Positions 1-13,088 of a DNA stretch of 64,000 nucleotides are shown here, piece by piece (positions within the stretch are counted from its first letter, which is position 1; each line of letters opens with the position of its first letter). The notes below the pieces were generated by a model, which worked only from the letters and a program-made list of their open reading frames with translations, made no database searches and was not told the DNA's origin. This DNA is from Dermanyssus gallinae (lineage: Eukaryota; Arthropoda; Arachnida; Mesostigmata; Dermanyssidae), in the NCBI GenBank assembly GCA_003439945.1, contig QVRM01001387.1, forward strand, positions 186,001 to 250,000. Reading direction: 5' to 3'. A program made the translations under genes and the position numbers.

Positions 1-2700
1 CTACAACCATGAACCGACGATGAAGCTGCCGAATCATCGTAGCCGTTGAGTCAAGTTGAGTAAGGCTTTTTCGATAGGTAGCCTGCATTACAGACAGATA
101 GCGCGTGCGACAGGATAGCAGCGAGCAGAAGAGAGCGCACAGCGGACGAGATGACTGAAACGGCGACGGTTATAGGTCCACCACAACAATACCGTTCTGT
201 AAGGAACATGCTGGTTTTTGACCTACGAGTGAACGAATCAGTGGTTAACTGACGCAAAGGAGTTCGTGCATTTTGGTATGCCCGTCACCTCGGCCAGCGC
301 TGTGGCAACATCATCGTCAACACCGATAACAACAACAGCGACAGTAGCAACAACGCTGACATTTACAGTAACAACAACGAAAACAACAACACCGACATTA
401 GCAACAACCACAACAACAACAACAACACCAGCAACAATAGCAACAACCACAACAATACCAGCAACAACAACAGCAAAAGCGACAAGCACGATATTAACAA
501 CAACGAGTGCACTCTCGAACTAGGACTGCTAAAACTAGGTAGTTAACGACCAATTGGGCAAGTGTGACAAGCACCACCACACATTTTTGTAGTAATAGCA
601 GTAGTAGTACTAATTGTTGTTGTTGATATTGCTGTAGTAGTTGTTGTTGTTGTTATGCTGTAGCAGTTGTTGTTGCTGCTGTAATTGCTTTTGTATAACA
701 ATACACTCGATTCGCCACTGCCGTAGCATCGGATGCAGGGGGAGACTCAGATCAGCGATGGGACCGATGCCAGCCCGAATGCTCTCAACAGGTGATGACC
801 GGTCTAGTGATGCTTCGTTCTCCGTGGCATCTCCACACGAACATAGATGAACACACGCCTGTTCATCGGAAACCTCACCACACCATATGCATGAAGTGAA
901 TGGAAACCATGCATAACAGCCGGAGCTGCGGATACTTCGCGGACGCACGATGCGATGCGATGTCAATGTCCATGTTGGATGCATTGGATGCTCAGAGTCT
1001 TGCTTAAAAAACATCGTGGTTGCTGGCAATAACGATGATCACGATGCCGAGGATTATAACAAGCTGGCATTGATTACGTTCTCGAAAGCAATGTGCATCG
1101 TTGCATCATTGAACAAGTGTCACGTTAGTGTGTAAACAATCAACCGTGAAGCGAACACTACTAGATCGATGCATTATAGCTCTTCTTTCTCGGTCTCGAA
1201 GCGAGAAGCAATAGAATTCGAAGACGAGCATTAATACTCGACAACAACCACAGTCATCAGTCAGTCAACAGCGAATTAGGCTGGCGAGTCTCTGTTTGTT
1301 GATGTCTCTCTGCACAGTAGTTGTAGTAGTAGTAGTAGTAGTAGTAGTAGTAATGTGCCGTCCAGAAATAGCCGACCATCGAATGTCCTTGCGCAGTCAA
1401 ACCACCGGAAAGAATGACCGTCCAGTCGTGACCGGTGTCCTGCATACAACGAGAGAGCGTTCGGCGCGTCCCCTTCAGCTCACGACAAATACGTAGTTGG
1501 TTGGTTACTACTAGTAAACTGGTTACTACTAAAGTCGCTAACAAGCGGTCGCAGAGACCGCCTCTGTGAGAGTCCCTTTTTTGAGGGAAATGCGTCTGTC
1601 TGAACAGTGTGTGCTGGCGGCCAGATACTACCGGCCAGGTTGCGTTACTTTTAACCAGTGGCAGGGCGAATTGGTTTTTGTGGTGTGTACGTCCTTGCTG
1701 TAGAACTGGCATAACGTGTTGGTTTTGTGCGTATTTCCTTGCTCTGTTGGATACGGCGGCTGATTCACAGGCGAGCACACCTGTGAATGGTGGATACGAA
1801 CGTGAAGCTAGGCCGCCGTTGGATTGGATTGGGCAACACTTCGCCGGTTGCGCTACCTAGATAAAAACGAAGTTCCACCGGCTCTGATCAACTAACATGG
1901 CTACCCTTGGAAAAGGTACGTTTTGAACGAGAGGTTTACACGCATATACTACACCCATATGTACATGTACAGATATGCATCTAACCAAATTAAGATAAAA
2001 CGCCACAAGTGTGTGAACAGCTGCAACGGCAAGAGTATTGATTTTGCATACAAGTCAAGTGAATCCTTTCTCGTTTCATCGATATCGTTGGCGCAAGTCG
2101 CTCAAAACAGTCGAACAGCCCGGTACCTGGTATTCCCACCTAATTATAGCTGTGTGGTGTGGACCTTTACAAAATGAGACGTCATGCGTTTATGCGCACG
2201 TTTGCGCCATGGCACGCAATGCCAATCCATGTACCTGCGTGGTGTCGGTTCCCGAATCGTGTACAGGACGTATCTCTTCTAGGAGCAGGCCGACTGCGAC
2301 CTGCGGCATGCCTTATGGAAAAGAAACTACTCCGTAGTAGTGGGTGCCCAGGTAGAATTGTGCGCTACAAATGAATCAAGTGTCAAGCACACAGTTCGAT
2401 TATTCTGTTGAATTGAATCCGGAGGCATTCGACAAGCAATGCGAAGATTGCGAGACAGTCTGAGAGACAATTTTTGCCCAATTGTGCTCTCTCTCTCACC
2501 GTGCGTCGCTTGCCTACAAGTAAATCTTCGATCTGTCCTTGTTTTTCACGGCATTGCTATTCTTGCGCTGCATACACCTTCATCGATTTCTCGGCAATTT
2601 CTCATAAGTTCTTGCAATTTTGCAGCAGAATCTGAATCTTGCTGGTTGGACTGTTTTGGAGAAACCGAAACCTACAGCCAGGCATTAGAGTTCGATCGAG
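1..2700. other. No gene seen; low-complexity DNA
   Basis: Apart from CAA/TTG and a (GTA)n run at 1319-1352, I see no exon with splice sites or GC-ending codon bias. A 30-base relic of the 13.8 kb tandem unit lies at about 1902-1930. Confidence 0.5.
322..480. repeat. Interrupted CAA-rich tract
   Basis: Imperfect CAA/ACA repeat with GCA and ACC variants. The mirror-type TTG/GTA tract follows at 605-685. Confidence 0.8.
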
Positions 2701-2884
2701 GTCGAGCCCGGTGGCGTGGCGCATTCGCGTGCGCCTCGCAACCGAAGAAGACACAGAGGTGCTGCACGGGTTCGAGCCCCACCGTTGCACCGATTTGTAT
2801 TTATGGGTCCGTGCGTCTTACGAAGCAATGCGAAAGCAGTCATGAGAACGTTAAATGCGGGCTAAGAGTCAGCCCGAACCAAGA
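2701..2884 (+). mobile_element. tRNA-derived SINE, family 1, copy 1
   Basis: A non-autonomous retroposon of about 180 bp. The head resembles a tRNA: an A-box-like segment at about 2713-2724 and a perfect B box GGTTCGAGCCC at 2769-2779, the two internal RNA polymerase III promoter elements. The body after the B box (TTTGTATTTATGGGTCCGT, then GAAGCAATGCGAAA) and the 3' end (GGCTAAGAGTCAGCCCGAA) are shared with two minus-strand copies at 39.95-40.12 and 40.81-40.99 kb. No target-site duplication is visible for this copy. An open frame across it is incidental. Confidence 0.75.
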
Positions 2885-3556
2885 CAAATAGCGAGAGAGA
2901 GGCTTTCGAGTTACATACGACGAGCTAGTTCGAGCAGATCGGCGAACAAATCAGCTCGTCGGCTGGCCTTGCCTTTCCTCATCTCGTGCTTCGGCGTCTT
3001 ATCTTGTTTGGTTGTTGGTGGTGGTGACAATTCGATGTATGCACACCACATTTATTAATCTCGTCTCTTTGCGGAATTTTACGTTTTTCCGGAAGAATCC
3101 ATACGTGTGTATGTGTGTGTGTGTGTGAGCGGGTATCTGCGCGTCTGTGTGTATGCTGTAATTACAAGTTTGCTTTAGTGGGCTGATTGCGATTAGTCGC
3201 TGAACAACTAGGTAACTTCTACTTCTACTACTACTACTACTGCATCTGCTGCTGATGCTACGAGGCTCTCCAGACAAGAAAACGTTTGCGTTCGAGCAGC
3301 GTCGATAATCAATTACAGCTGACGAACGCAAGTCCGCTGCCTGACTTGATCATTACCGATGCTTCTCCACCGCCTGGCTGGCTGGCTCGATCGATCGATC
3401 TGACGCCAAAGAGACGTGATTCATGTCATGGAATATCGCGACACAAAAACGACATCGATGACGGAAAACGGAGGATGTAATCTTGTTGCGATTCGGGCAA
3501 TAACTACTACGTTTCAGAAGATACCGGCTCACGTTGGTCAATATGCGTATACATGC

Positions 3557-3657
<101 letters not shown>

Positions 3658-4500
3658 TTTCTTTATTATTTCTTCATTGGTGCGCAATTACAAATATCGG
3701 CTTTGCAACATTCGAGTGCTACTTTCGTACCACGCATCGGACAACAATTTCCTCTTCAATCGAAGCTTCTCCATTTATTTACTTGCGGAATGAATACAGC
3801 AAATGCATGAAATGCATTCTTACAAAGCCATCTTACAAAGCTATCTAAACTATCATCACTTCGGTAGTGTGCTGCACTAGTACCCTTTGTAAGTGGGCTG
3901 AGTGCAACGAATTTAAGACGGCTGGTGACAGTGATTTACTACGCAAACGAAAACAATGTAAGAGTGAAGTAAATACAGAAACACACATTCGAGCTTAGCA
4001 CGAGTTTTTGCACATTGTCTCTATTTTACGTGACGTTTTAGCAAGCGTTGAATAAAGCCGTACCAATTGAGATCCAGTCAAACAAGCCATGCTATGTTTG
4101 TCGCCTGGGTCTACCTTCAGACTGGCACTTATTTGGCACTTTCCCGCTGCAAGTTCAGTGCCATGCCGGCGACACAGTACGCCTCGATAGACTCGAGCAT
4201 CAAAGCGGTCAATAAATTACGATTGCAAAGAAGTCCTTAATGGATGACTTCGGGGTCAACTACGCCAGGAGCACTAGGGCGACTAGGGCGACGCCACAAG
4301 CCAAACTCACAAGCCCATGACCATCAAGTGTGAGATGGGCTGCGCCTAATATTTCTTTCGTCTATTCGTACGAAAACGATGACGTTGGTCGCGCTTTGTT
4401 GGCCGGCCGCAGAAGTGTTGTTTTGTTTCGTGTCGTATCGTCTTTCGTTCGTTTTTTCTAATAATTTTTGTGTCATGCTTTCTCCATTCCCACGCTCGAC

Positions 4501-4996
4501 ATGACGCTGCACACTGCTGCCTCATATAATCGGCGTCCTCGGTGGTATCATGATCGTCATCACAATCACCAACATCATCACCATCATCACCACCACCACC
4601 ATCACCACTATCATCACGGGTATCTCACTCACTTTTCGGTGCCTTTGGCCTGCAATGGCGGGGATCGCCACGGCGATTCGCGCGATCGGCTCATCGCGCG
4701 GCATCAAGCAGACATCGACAAAAAGGAGACCGAGTCGTATATGACGTCGCCTCGACGGCGTTCGGTGGTCATCGACGATGAACGCTGCGTCGAGATCCCG
4801 ATCCAGATGAATCCGCAGTTGGACGTCTCGAAGTTACGATCCGTCGCCGGGCGTCCGCCCACGCCGATACCCAGCGACGAGGAGGACGACGAAGACGATG
4901 ACCAGCAGCAGCAACAACAAAACGCGAGCCAATCAAAGGACGCGTCTACCTTCAACTGCAGCACCAGCTCACAGTGCTCCGAGACGGACCAGGAAG
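4501..4996 (+). CDS. Exon of unrecognised His-rich/acidic protein (upstream exon)
   Basis: Exon one of the best-supported gene. I start it at ATG 4501: an in-frame TAA lies at 4462-4464 and no AG acceptor occurs between that stop and the ATG. The exon ends in phase 1 at a consensus donor (AAG|GTAAGA, GT at 4997). Codon third positions are mostly G or C from about 4618, unlike the flanks. Visible protein features: a His-rich tract at residues 17-39, a basic RRR cluster, an acidic run at residues 126-134 followed by six Gln (135-140), then a Ser/Thr/Cys-rich tail. No catalytic motif or membrane span is seen, so it looks like a flexible cytoplasmic or nuclear region. I do not recognise the family. 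An alternative is that the true exon starts at an internal acceptor near 4709-4712 and the His tract is not translated. Confidence 0.6.
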
Positions 4997-5092
4997 GTAA
5001 GAACTAGGTATACGTTCGCCGCCGCCGCCGCTCCGATGTCAGTCTCGCCATCTTCAATTGGAGGACTTTGCTTGTCCAGTTGTTGAATACCG

Positions 5093-5096
<4 letters not shown>

Positions 5097-5182
<86 letters not shown>
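5097..5182. repeat. (TA)n array in the intron of the 4.5-7.5 kb gene
   Basis: 43 uninterrupted TA units about 100 bases after the exon donor. Confidence 0.97.
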
Positions 5183-5185
<3 letters not shown>

Positions 5186-7007
5186 GATTTAATATTCGTT
5201 TGAAATCTACAACTAAATACACATGTCACCCTTCTATATCTGGAGGTTGGGACATCTAGGGTTCCCCCAATGACCCTGGTGGCGGTATGTTCGCTGATTT
5301 TCAGCGTTATGTTGTATATAGACATATTTATATGTGTGTATAGTAAGAAAATATATAGGTCATTTAATTTTGCTTGTATAAAAACCTCCAGAACATTACA
5401 CGTGAGAACGAACAAAGTTCTCAGCGTACTGAACTTATCCCCGCCCCCTCCCTACGTAGACATTGCCCTTACAGCATTGCGTAAATAGGGTCTTTGTTAG
5501 TCCCAGTTCAATGCGGTGCATAGATGATAAGAACAGAAATGCATGCACGTGTATGAATTAGTAAGAACACAAGTGACACCAGTCATATATAGAGAAGGGT
5601 CACAGTAAAAAATAACCACAAAATCAGGGACTCATCGGCTAACGGAGATGATAAGAAAAAAAAGACTATCGCCAATTATAGTACAAATGACTACACAGAA
5701 GTTAGTTGCTGGTAGAAAGCGACGCACGTACTGAAGTAGTTTAGGTAGAAAAGAGAAGGTGTCAAAGGAATGCTACGCAAGTCCGAGCCTGGTGGGTGGC
5801 TGGGCAGGAATATGGCGGGCTTAATGGCGTTGTCAGTCTCACACGAGTTGCTAACATTTCCGTTCTCTCCGCCGCACTCGAAATCGCTGAAAGATATGGA
5901 CTTAATCGAATCGCTCGTGAGAGGAGGAAACGGATCGCTCCGATCCGCTTTTTTTCCCCGAGTCCGGCTGCGGTAAACACGACAACGTCTAGCTTCCGTA
6001 GCCTTCTTCCTCTCCGTTGTTTCGGCATCATCGAGCGGCTCTCGTCGGCCTCGACATATTTATGCATGCGCAGAGACACACTCATTGCAAAATGTCCACA
6101 TATCGATCTGTGCATGCATTTATGCATCCATCCCATCAATACACAATACTACATGTACGTATGCACCCTCTGCTACTCGCCAACACCACCAAAACCATCG
6201 AGTATCGTTAATAATGCACGGAAGCCACTCGTCGGCTTCCCCCCCCCCCCCTGCGTGGACTCCATGCGTGGGGTCACGTCCCCAGGTCGCCGCCCTTGCA
6301 TCATCGTTGCACGCGCGTGCTCGTGCACATTGTCCACTCATTCGACAGGCGACAAAAATAAACGCGTCATTTACTTTGCTGGCGTTGCTACTGCGACGAC
6401 TACGTTGACTGCTACCAACTACTACTACTGCTACTATCACAACTACAATTTTTATTTATGCTGTTACTGAGAACTGGACTTTCTGTAAGTGCTGATCAAC
6501 TTGACGACGACTGACCGGCAGAGGAGGAATTACATCCTAGACAGATATAGATAGAGATGGGTAACTGTACGGATGTTCAGGAGGATGGAAGAGTGGGCGT
6601 ATCATTAAAAAAGTTTGCGCTAGCTCTCCATTCTTGGTCGTACTGTTTGTGTGCTCGACGATCGAGCGATGACCACAGCCGTATAATACGGCAGGAATCT
6701 CCGCATTGAGGTGAAACACTTTTCTCTATGTCGGGCCGTTGACGCCCATCCGTTGACGTTGGTTGATGACGACGACGCCAATAACAAAATAATAATAATA
6801 ATAACAGCAACGTTTGCAACTGACCTTCATTCACACCTGGCCCACGTAACATTTCGATCTCGTGGAATCGATGGCGAATCGGGACACGGCGCGCCCAGCG
6901 ATCGGCTGGCGCCGAGCAGCTCAACATGACGCTTAACACGACGACGACGACAAAAGCAGCGACTAACGCATACCCAGTTGATAATACTCTACCGTTTAAA
7001 TAAGCGC

Positions 7008-7008
<1 letters not shown>

Positions 7009-7045
<37 letters not shown>
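7009..7045. repeat. (TA)n array
   Basis: Second TA array of the same intron. Confidence 0.95.
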
Positions 7046-7048
<3 letters not shown>

Positions 7049-7374
7049 CGTATCACACTTTAACAATTAACGAATGAGATACTCGATATTTTAACTCAGG
7101 AGAGGTAAATACATAGCAAATAAAAAGCAAAGAGATACAGGCTAAGATTAGTTAATGATCGAGACGCGATCCCAACGCATTGGGCCGAAAAGGTCGCCGG
7201 CAGCAACCGGCGCCCTCTTAGTAGCTAGTAGGTCAGCTTTATCGTTTAATTTGCTCCGCAAAGATCCAATATGTCATCGATCCAAGTAGATGAGCCCTAT
7301 TTTCATATAGTGCTTTTTCCGAAACTCGCTTATTGTGTTCTGTCTAACGGTTCTGTCGCCGGTCTCGTTTACAG

Positions 7375-7532
7375 GCACGATGGGCTCCGGCGAGCGCCTA
7401 CCCATGCCGACCAGCAAGAAAAGCGTCAAGTCGCATAAACACGAAGGCGTAGAAGCTGGACGAGCCGCAACTCCTCCTCCACCTCCTCCCCAAGAAGCTT
7501 CACCGCCCTTAGCCGAAGGATCTCGCGTCTAG
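7375..7532 (+). CDS. Terminal exon of the same unrecognised protein
   Basis: The exon follows a pyrimidine-rich acceptor (GTTTACAG|GC, AG at 7373-7374). Its first two bases complete the codon split at 4996, giving an uninterrupted frame of 51 further residues to TAG at 7530-7532. It carries a Lys/His-rich segment, six consecutive Pro (about residues 199-204 of the joined protein) and the C-terminal residues S-R-V. The latter fit the class I PDZ-ligand pattern (S/T-x-hydrophobic), which would suit the cytoplasmic tail of a scaffolded membrane protein; that is inference. Codon third positions are GC-rich, matching the upstream exon. The intron between them is 2.4 kb and holds two (TA)n arrays. 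Confidence 0.6.
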
Positions 7533-8670
7533 ATAGTAGATACCCACCCTCACGTACACTGATATCCAATATATATACATATATATACAACAAGTGTACG
7601 TTTACAAAAAGCGTATATATATATAGAGACTCGGTCTCTCGCAGTTAGGGTATGCAGGCCTATATCGATACAAGACCGCCGCCGGCGCCGCCGCTGCCTT
7701 CATGGTAGCAACGCAACGTCGATGTTTTACGATCATGAGCGGGGGGTGCCTGGTTCAGCGGGACATGATCGGTCTTGTCACACACCACAAACGTTATGTT
7801 CTCTAGAGGGAAAAATCCGACCCCGACAGTCGAGAAGACCGCGAGAAGAATGTGCGCCAGAGGGAGAGAGATAGAGGGGGCAGAAGAAGGGAAGAGGACA
7901 CCAGAGAGCATAGCGAGAGAGAGAGAGAGAGAGAGGGGGAGAGACAATTGGAAGGGGGCTAATGCGGATTTAGGAGGAACATAGTCGTCGCGATTGTAAA
8001 ATTTCTTCTGTGCACTCGGCGAGACATCGCACCGCGCATCCACAAAATGAAGAAATAGCCAGAACGACTAACTGCATGGCCTCGTTTCTTTCATTCTTAC
8101 TTTTTCTCTCTCCGTCTGTCTGTTTATTCGTGTCTCGATGAGACTGCAGTGCTCACATTGTCGTTTTTCTGTTCGTCATTCAGCGCTCTTCATCGACGTT
8201 CCTTCGTACGCCTCTCTCTCGCTCTCTCGTAACTAATTCTTCTCTTGCGCGTCCTTAACGTCTCCCGTCGCTGAACTAACACGCTGAGCCACGACCCTAG
8301 ATAAACCTATGTTTGTTAGTCATAGTGTGCGGCCCAACGGCAGCAGAACACCACCCATAGTCGCTACCTTAGTTTGTAGTCGGTTGTGGGGTACGATGCG
8401 TTGTTGTTCTCGCTCGGTGGTATCCTCTCAGTCCTAACCCCTTAATGACGCCATATCATCATCGACAACTGTGTATGTGTATATGTGTGTATGTGTGTGT
8501 GCGTGTGAGCGTGTGAGGGCGCGGGTGTGTTGCAATGCTTTGCAATGTGTTGTGCCCGCAAAAACGTAGCATTGGCAAGAACAGCAAATGCGAACAACAC
8601 GGAGGAACCACCAACCATTGCCGCTGCCGTAGCCGCTGTAGCCACCGCGAGCAAGTGTCAAAATAAAACA
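7533..8670 (+). other. Possible 3' UTR and purine-rich downstream tract
   Basis: Downstream of the stop codon there is no convincing frame. The stretch contains short TA runs (7570-7623) and a strongly purine-rich strand at about 7859-7946 with a (GA)n core near 7915-7936. A TG-rich run lies at 8469-8505. An AATAAA hexamer at about 8662 could be a poly(A) signal, but there is no direct evidence of the transcript end. Confidence 0.25.
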
Positions 8671-9013
8671 ACTAATAGTCATACGTTACCATAAACAAAA
8701 TACAGACCACCATAGGAGCTTCAGCTGCAGCAGCAACAACAACCGCAACAACAACAACAACAACAACAGTAGTAGTTGCCACAGAATGTCACACGAGATC
8801 ACAGAGGTCAAGGACACCGAAACAGAAACGGAACAAACTCAATCGAACGAGATTGCGGCTGCGCCAATGCTGAAGCGACAGCGACAACAACAACAAAAAC
8901 AGCAGCAGCAGCAACAACAAAAACAGCAGCAACAACAACAAAAGCTGGCAAAGCGCAAATTACTTGAAAGCAAGCGTGACACACGTAAATGTCTATATAC
9001 TCAACCGATATCG

Positions 9014-9170
9014 ATGTGCGTACACTGTGGACGACAAAATGATGGTGTGGATGTGGAAATTGATATCAATAAATGTAACAGTACGATAACTCTCTATGTT
9101 TGATAGTTGAGTCGATGTCGTTATTTGCCCCGGCTATGTGGCCTCCTCATGTGCTGTGTGGCGGTTTGTC
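9014..9170 (+). repeat. Diverged interspersed repeat, copy A
   Basis: Collinear with 14160-14300. Shared blocks include ATTGATATCA, TACGATAACT, ATGTTTGAT.GTT and TGTCGTT. It contains an AATAAA at about 9068. A frame running into it from 8786 ends inside the repeat, so that frame is unlikely to be a gene. Confidence 0.5.
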
Positions 9171-9208
9171 ACATTGGTGACTGCAGCATAAACGCGAAAC
9201 AAGCACAC

Positions 9209-9327
<119 letters not shown>

Positions 9328-9972
9328 GGCATTTCCAGACCGAACCCCAGCGTGGAACTTACCAACCAAATAAATAGAAGCATGCAAATGTAGATTAGAG
9401 CAAATTATTATAGGTAGGGCAACGTATATCAGACGTGGCGAAATAAACGCTTGCTATGTATAAACCCAATACTATTTGAAAACTACAAACATATAAATGC
9501 CACAAACAATATATATAGGTTATTAAAGAAACCTTTAACGTTTCCGTAACCACTTATTACCGGCTTGAAGACCAAACCGTAATGCAATATGGGCGTGTGA
9601 GAGGATTCTTGATCTTTTGAGATTTTACCGCCAAATCATCGGATGCTTACCGTTTTGACACTCAAAAGCTGCAAAAAATATCAAACTCGGGGTATATCTT
9701 GCGAGTTTCGCAAAATGTTTAAACAGCAGAAGCACTTTGCATTTGAGTCGTGGGATCTAAAAAAACAAAGATCTAAAACCAAGGAGTCTATCCCAGAATT
9801 CCAGTCTATATTTCAGAGCAGTTTTTCTTAACGGAGGAAGATCCATATTTTTGGATGAGACGATCTCAGCAGGGTGCAATGCAGCTTCATCTACAGAAAG
9901 GAATAAAGTAAGGATCGGGAGGGTGGTCGATCGTGAACAAGAAAAGAAACGAACATACTATAAGGTAAACAC

Positions 9973-9974
<2 letters not shown>

Positions 9975-10012
<38 letters not shown>

Positions 10013-10076
10013 ATTTATTTTATATATCTTCAGTGCATGTGTCGACGCTCGCAATGCATCTTGAAGGCTGTGGCAC

Positions 10077-10117
<41 letters not shown>
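9975..10117. repeat. Pair of (TA)n arrays
   Basis: Arrays at 9975-10007 and 10079-10117, separated by 71 bases of unique sequence. Confidence 0.95.
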
Positions 10118-10121
<4 letters not shown>

Positions 10122-10405
10122 GCACGTCCTTGACAACTCAGGTGGGTATGCACAGATTGCCGAAACGAGCATTTATTGTCATAGTTGCTGTTGTTGCTGT
10201 TGTCGTCGTCGTCTGCGGCCCAAGCTATTTGTTCAGTCAGAGCTGTTTATCACGACACCATTCGCCGACCAACATCACGGCACCCCGCTGTTAGCGCTGC
10301 CATCCGTTTACAGGCTTCAGCTGAGGAGCAATAAATGAGTGACCTGTGTATACACATGTAGATATATTTTATGCACATTTGTATGTATATATATACATAT
10401 ATACG

Positions 10406-10506
<101 letters not shown>

Positions 10507-10789
10507 TGTGTGCTTTCCAACGCTACTAAAGATAAATCTAGCAGCAACACTGTCGACAGGTTGTTGCACCAATGTTGCTCACGTTGGCCTTAACATGGGG
10601 GCTTAGTTGCCTTTGTTCGTGTCGCAACGTCACGTATAAACGTACGCATTACGCTGAGTGTATGCCGGTGTATGCGTACACCCGCTTGCAGACCAAATAA
10701 GAAGAGGTTGCAGGGAATACTCATGAAAATGCAATCCCTCTTGAGACCAACGACGATGCTGGTAAGTCATTTGTCAGCATTTGCACCGC

Positions 10790-10823
<34 letters not shown>

Positions 10824-11719
10824 GATAAACCGTAATGTAACACGGAGTCAACACGCATTGAAAAGTCAACAATACGACGGCCCACAGTATCAATGAGATC
10901 TGTCTTGTTTGCTGCAAGTTTCGACCTCCACAACGTTGTTAATGAACATGTTATACATATTGTTTAGCCGTAGGCTATATGCTATCCAATCAAATGAATT
11001 ATTTAAATTGCGCTATGCTACCTATAAATAATACCACTCCGTTTATCGAACTTTTGACAACAATAACAGCAACAACAACAACAACATATTTAACGACAGC
11101 GCTTGGCGGCAATCACCACGGACGATCGAACGCTCATTCAGACATATAGCCGGTCACACAGTAGGTTTTTTTCGCGGTTGTATAGTATTTTTCTAGAGGT
11201 GTTTTCGAATAGCAGAGAGGGAGAAATTGTCACTTTTTTTTCACTGCGTTTTGAACGCCACATTTCTTCAAAAAACCGTACAGAGTTGAACATTTTCCAT
11301 CGGTTGTACTTGGTTATACTTGGCTGGCTCAGTACTGTAGTATGGAGTATGTATGATTTTTACTTGTAGTCGAATAGGACTAGTAGTGGAGTAGTAGTAG
11401 TAGTAGCAGAAGACGTAGTAGTAGCAGTAAGCAGTAGAAATGTGCACTTCCACAGACTGTGCCAACTGTAACAATCATAACAATAGTAACAACATTTCTA
11501 GCAGAGGTAATACTGTCTATACTAGGCGCGTGATTGCGTTCTTGCGATTGTTGTGTGTGGAGGGTATGGGGGTAAACCTGGAGCTGGGCCCATAACTGAT
11601 GCTGCTGCATGTTGCTGCTGTTGTCGTGGTCGCCGCGGCTGTATGGAGGTGGTGGCGGCCACACGGAGCAAGTTCAGTGTCGGTGGGTCTGTCTATGGGC
11701 CGCGGTCTATGGGTCGGTG

Positions 11720-12020
11720 GGTCAACCGGCGGCAACTCGGTGCAAGACAATGAACAGCATGAGAGTGAGAGCAGCAAACCAACGAGAAATTAGTGAGGAG
11801 CGAGCGTGTGACACATAAATCACACGACTACTTCAGCTACCAGCGACCGTGGGTGGCTGTACTGGCAGAGGGTCAGAGCTCCCCCTCCTGGGGGTCGGCG
11901 AATTATGTCGACGAAGACGAAGGCTCGGCGATGACCACCACGGTGGTGGACACCAGCCACCTCATGGTGGACACAAACATCAAGATTGCGTTGGTTGTGC
12001 CGCAAACGAGTTGTTTCGTG
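11720..12020 (+). repeat. Diverged duplication, copy A
   Basis: Shares ordered blocks with 17510-17785: TCGGTGCAAGACAATGA, ATAAATCACA, GTACTG, and GCGAAT.ATGTCGACGA. The copies lie in the same orientation 5.8 kb apart. Confidence 0.5.
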
Positions 12021-12132
12021 GACGACGATGACGACAACAATAACAACAATAACGGCATAATCATCAACAACAACAGCAACAGCGGCAGCAACAACAACAA
12101 CAACGACGACAACAACAGAGGAACAAAACGCT
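11869..12132 (+). CDS. Possible exon, unrecognised (acidic, Asn-rich)
   Basis: The frame is open from an acceptor-like site (ACTGGCAG|AG, AG at 11867-11868) to a donor (CGCT|GTAAGC, GT at 12133). The first half uses GC-ending codons and reads like normal protein, including ANYVDEDEGSA and IALVVPQTSCFV. It then passes into Asp and Asn/Ser-rich CAA-type repeat. A diverged duplicate at 17.65 kb preserves part of this frame (ANNVDE, TTSVDT), which hints at past coding constraint. The family is not recognised; it may be cryptic simple sequence. Confidence 0.3.
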
Positions 12133-13011
12133 GTAAGCGCCAAATATATACATGCAACTTGGTTGCAAAAAGGTGTGTGCATGTTGCTCGCTTTCGAAAA
12201 AGAGCTCAAACACAGAACATGCAACAAAAAAGGATAGCGTGTACGGCCACGTAGAGACCGTCTTACTGCTGCGCCAGCTGCTGGTTTGGGGTGCGTGTCG
12301 GGGTTTTGTACGTTATTCCGTCATTCCGTCACATCGTGCAACAGTAACAGCTCTGAGATCTTGGCAATGCCGACGCTCACCAACACCCTGCTTCACCTGC
12401 GGCAGCGTTGCACCGACATACGAATAATAAGAATTTTTTTATTACTCGTTTCACGTTACTTTTTTTCTCCTTCCTCGCATGATTAGTGTTACGACTATTC
12501 CACAATGTATGCTCCGACGTCAGGTCCAGAGACTGTGGTGGCGGCGTCATCCTCTGTCCTCCAACCCCCGATGAGCTTCGAGCATCTCAGCCTCCGACCT
12601 CCATCCCCCAGCACAAACACTCACGCACACAAATAAGAAGGCGGTGTGTGCCGCTAACAGCTAACCGCTACTGTTGTTACTTGTATTTATACTGTACCCA
12701 ATAGTACCCGACTGTTAATACTAATGACATTTTCCACGCACGTTACGAAACGGGACGTTACCATGCCAATTAAAAACAACTGAGCAACTAACGCAGGTTC
12801 GAGCCCAGACCTTGCCGATTACTTCTGTTGCTCTTAATTCTACATTGTCTTGTGTCGCTACATTCCTCTGCTAAAGAAAGCTAATCGCATGAGTCCAGCA
12901 GGATGAGAACGCGATGAGACAGTAGTAGAACTATTTGGACGCTGTTGAGTGCCACAGGCATCCTAGTCTATCACGAGCGTCTAAACTATATTTGGCGGAA
13001 TGCCAAAAAAG

Positions 13012-13088
13012 CATATATATATATACATTCATATATATATATATATATATATACATTCATATATATATATATATATATATATACATAC
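13012..13088. repeat. (TA)n with CATT interruptions
   Basis: Two near-identical blocks of TA repeat each ending ACATTC, a higher-order duplication inside the array. Confidence 0.9.

Noticed and set aside
610..1029. 139-codon minus-strand frame
   Set aside because: Its end is Gln/Asn repeat translation and the remainder shows no coding bias.
2439..2891. 150-codon frame
   Set aside because: Its second half is the SINE at 2701-2884.
5796..6470. 224-codon open frame, the longest non-repeat frame
   Set aside because: No codon bias, no splice context, runs through C-runs and microsatellite; composition looks random.
7859..7946. Purine-rich (GA)n tract as a triplex (H-DNA) regulatory element
   Set aside because: Lacks a clear mirror repeat; common simple sequence.
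8786..9103. 105-codon frame with poly-Gln and a CxxC-like motif
   Set aside because: The C-terminal part lies inside the dispersed repeat shared with 14.2 kb, and the middle is CAA repeat.
9851..10294. Frames encoding Ile-Tyr repeats here and at about thirty other places
   Set aside because: Direct translation of (TA)n arrays; no stop codon can occur in TATATA in any frame.
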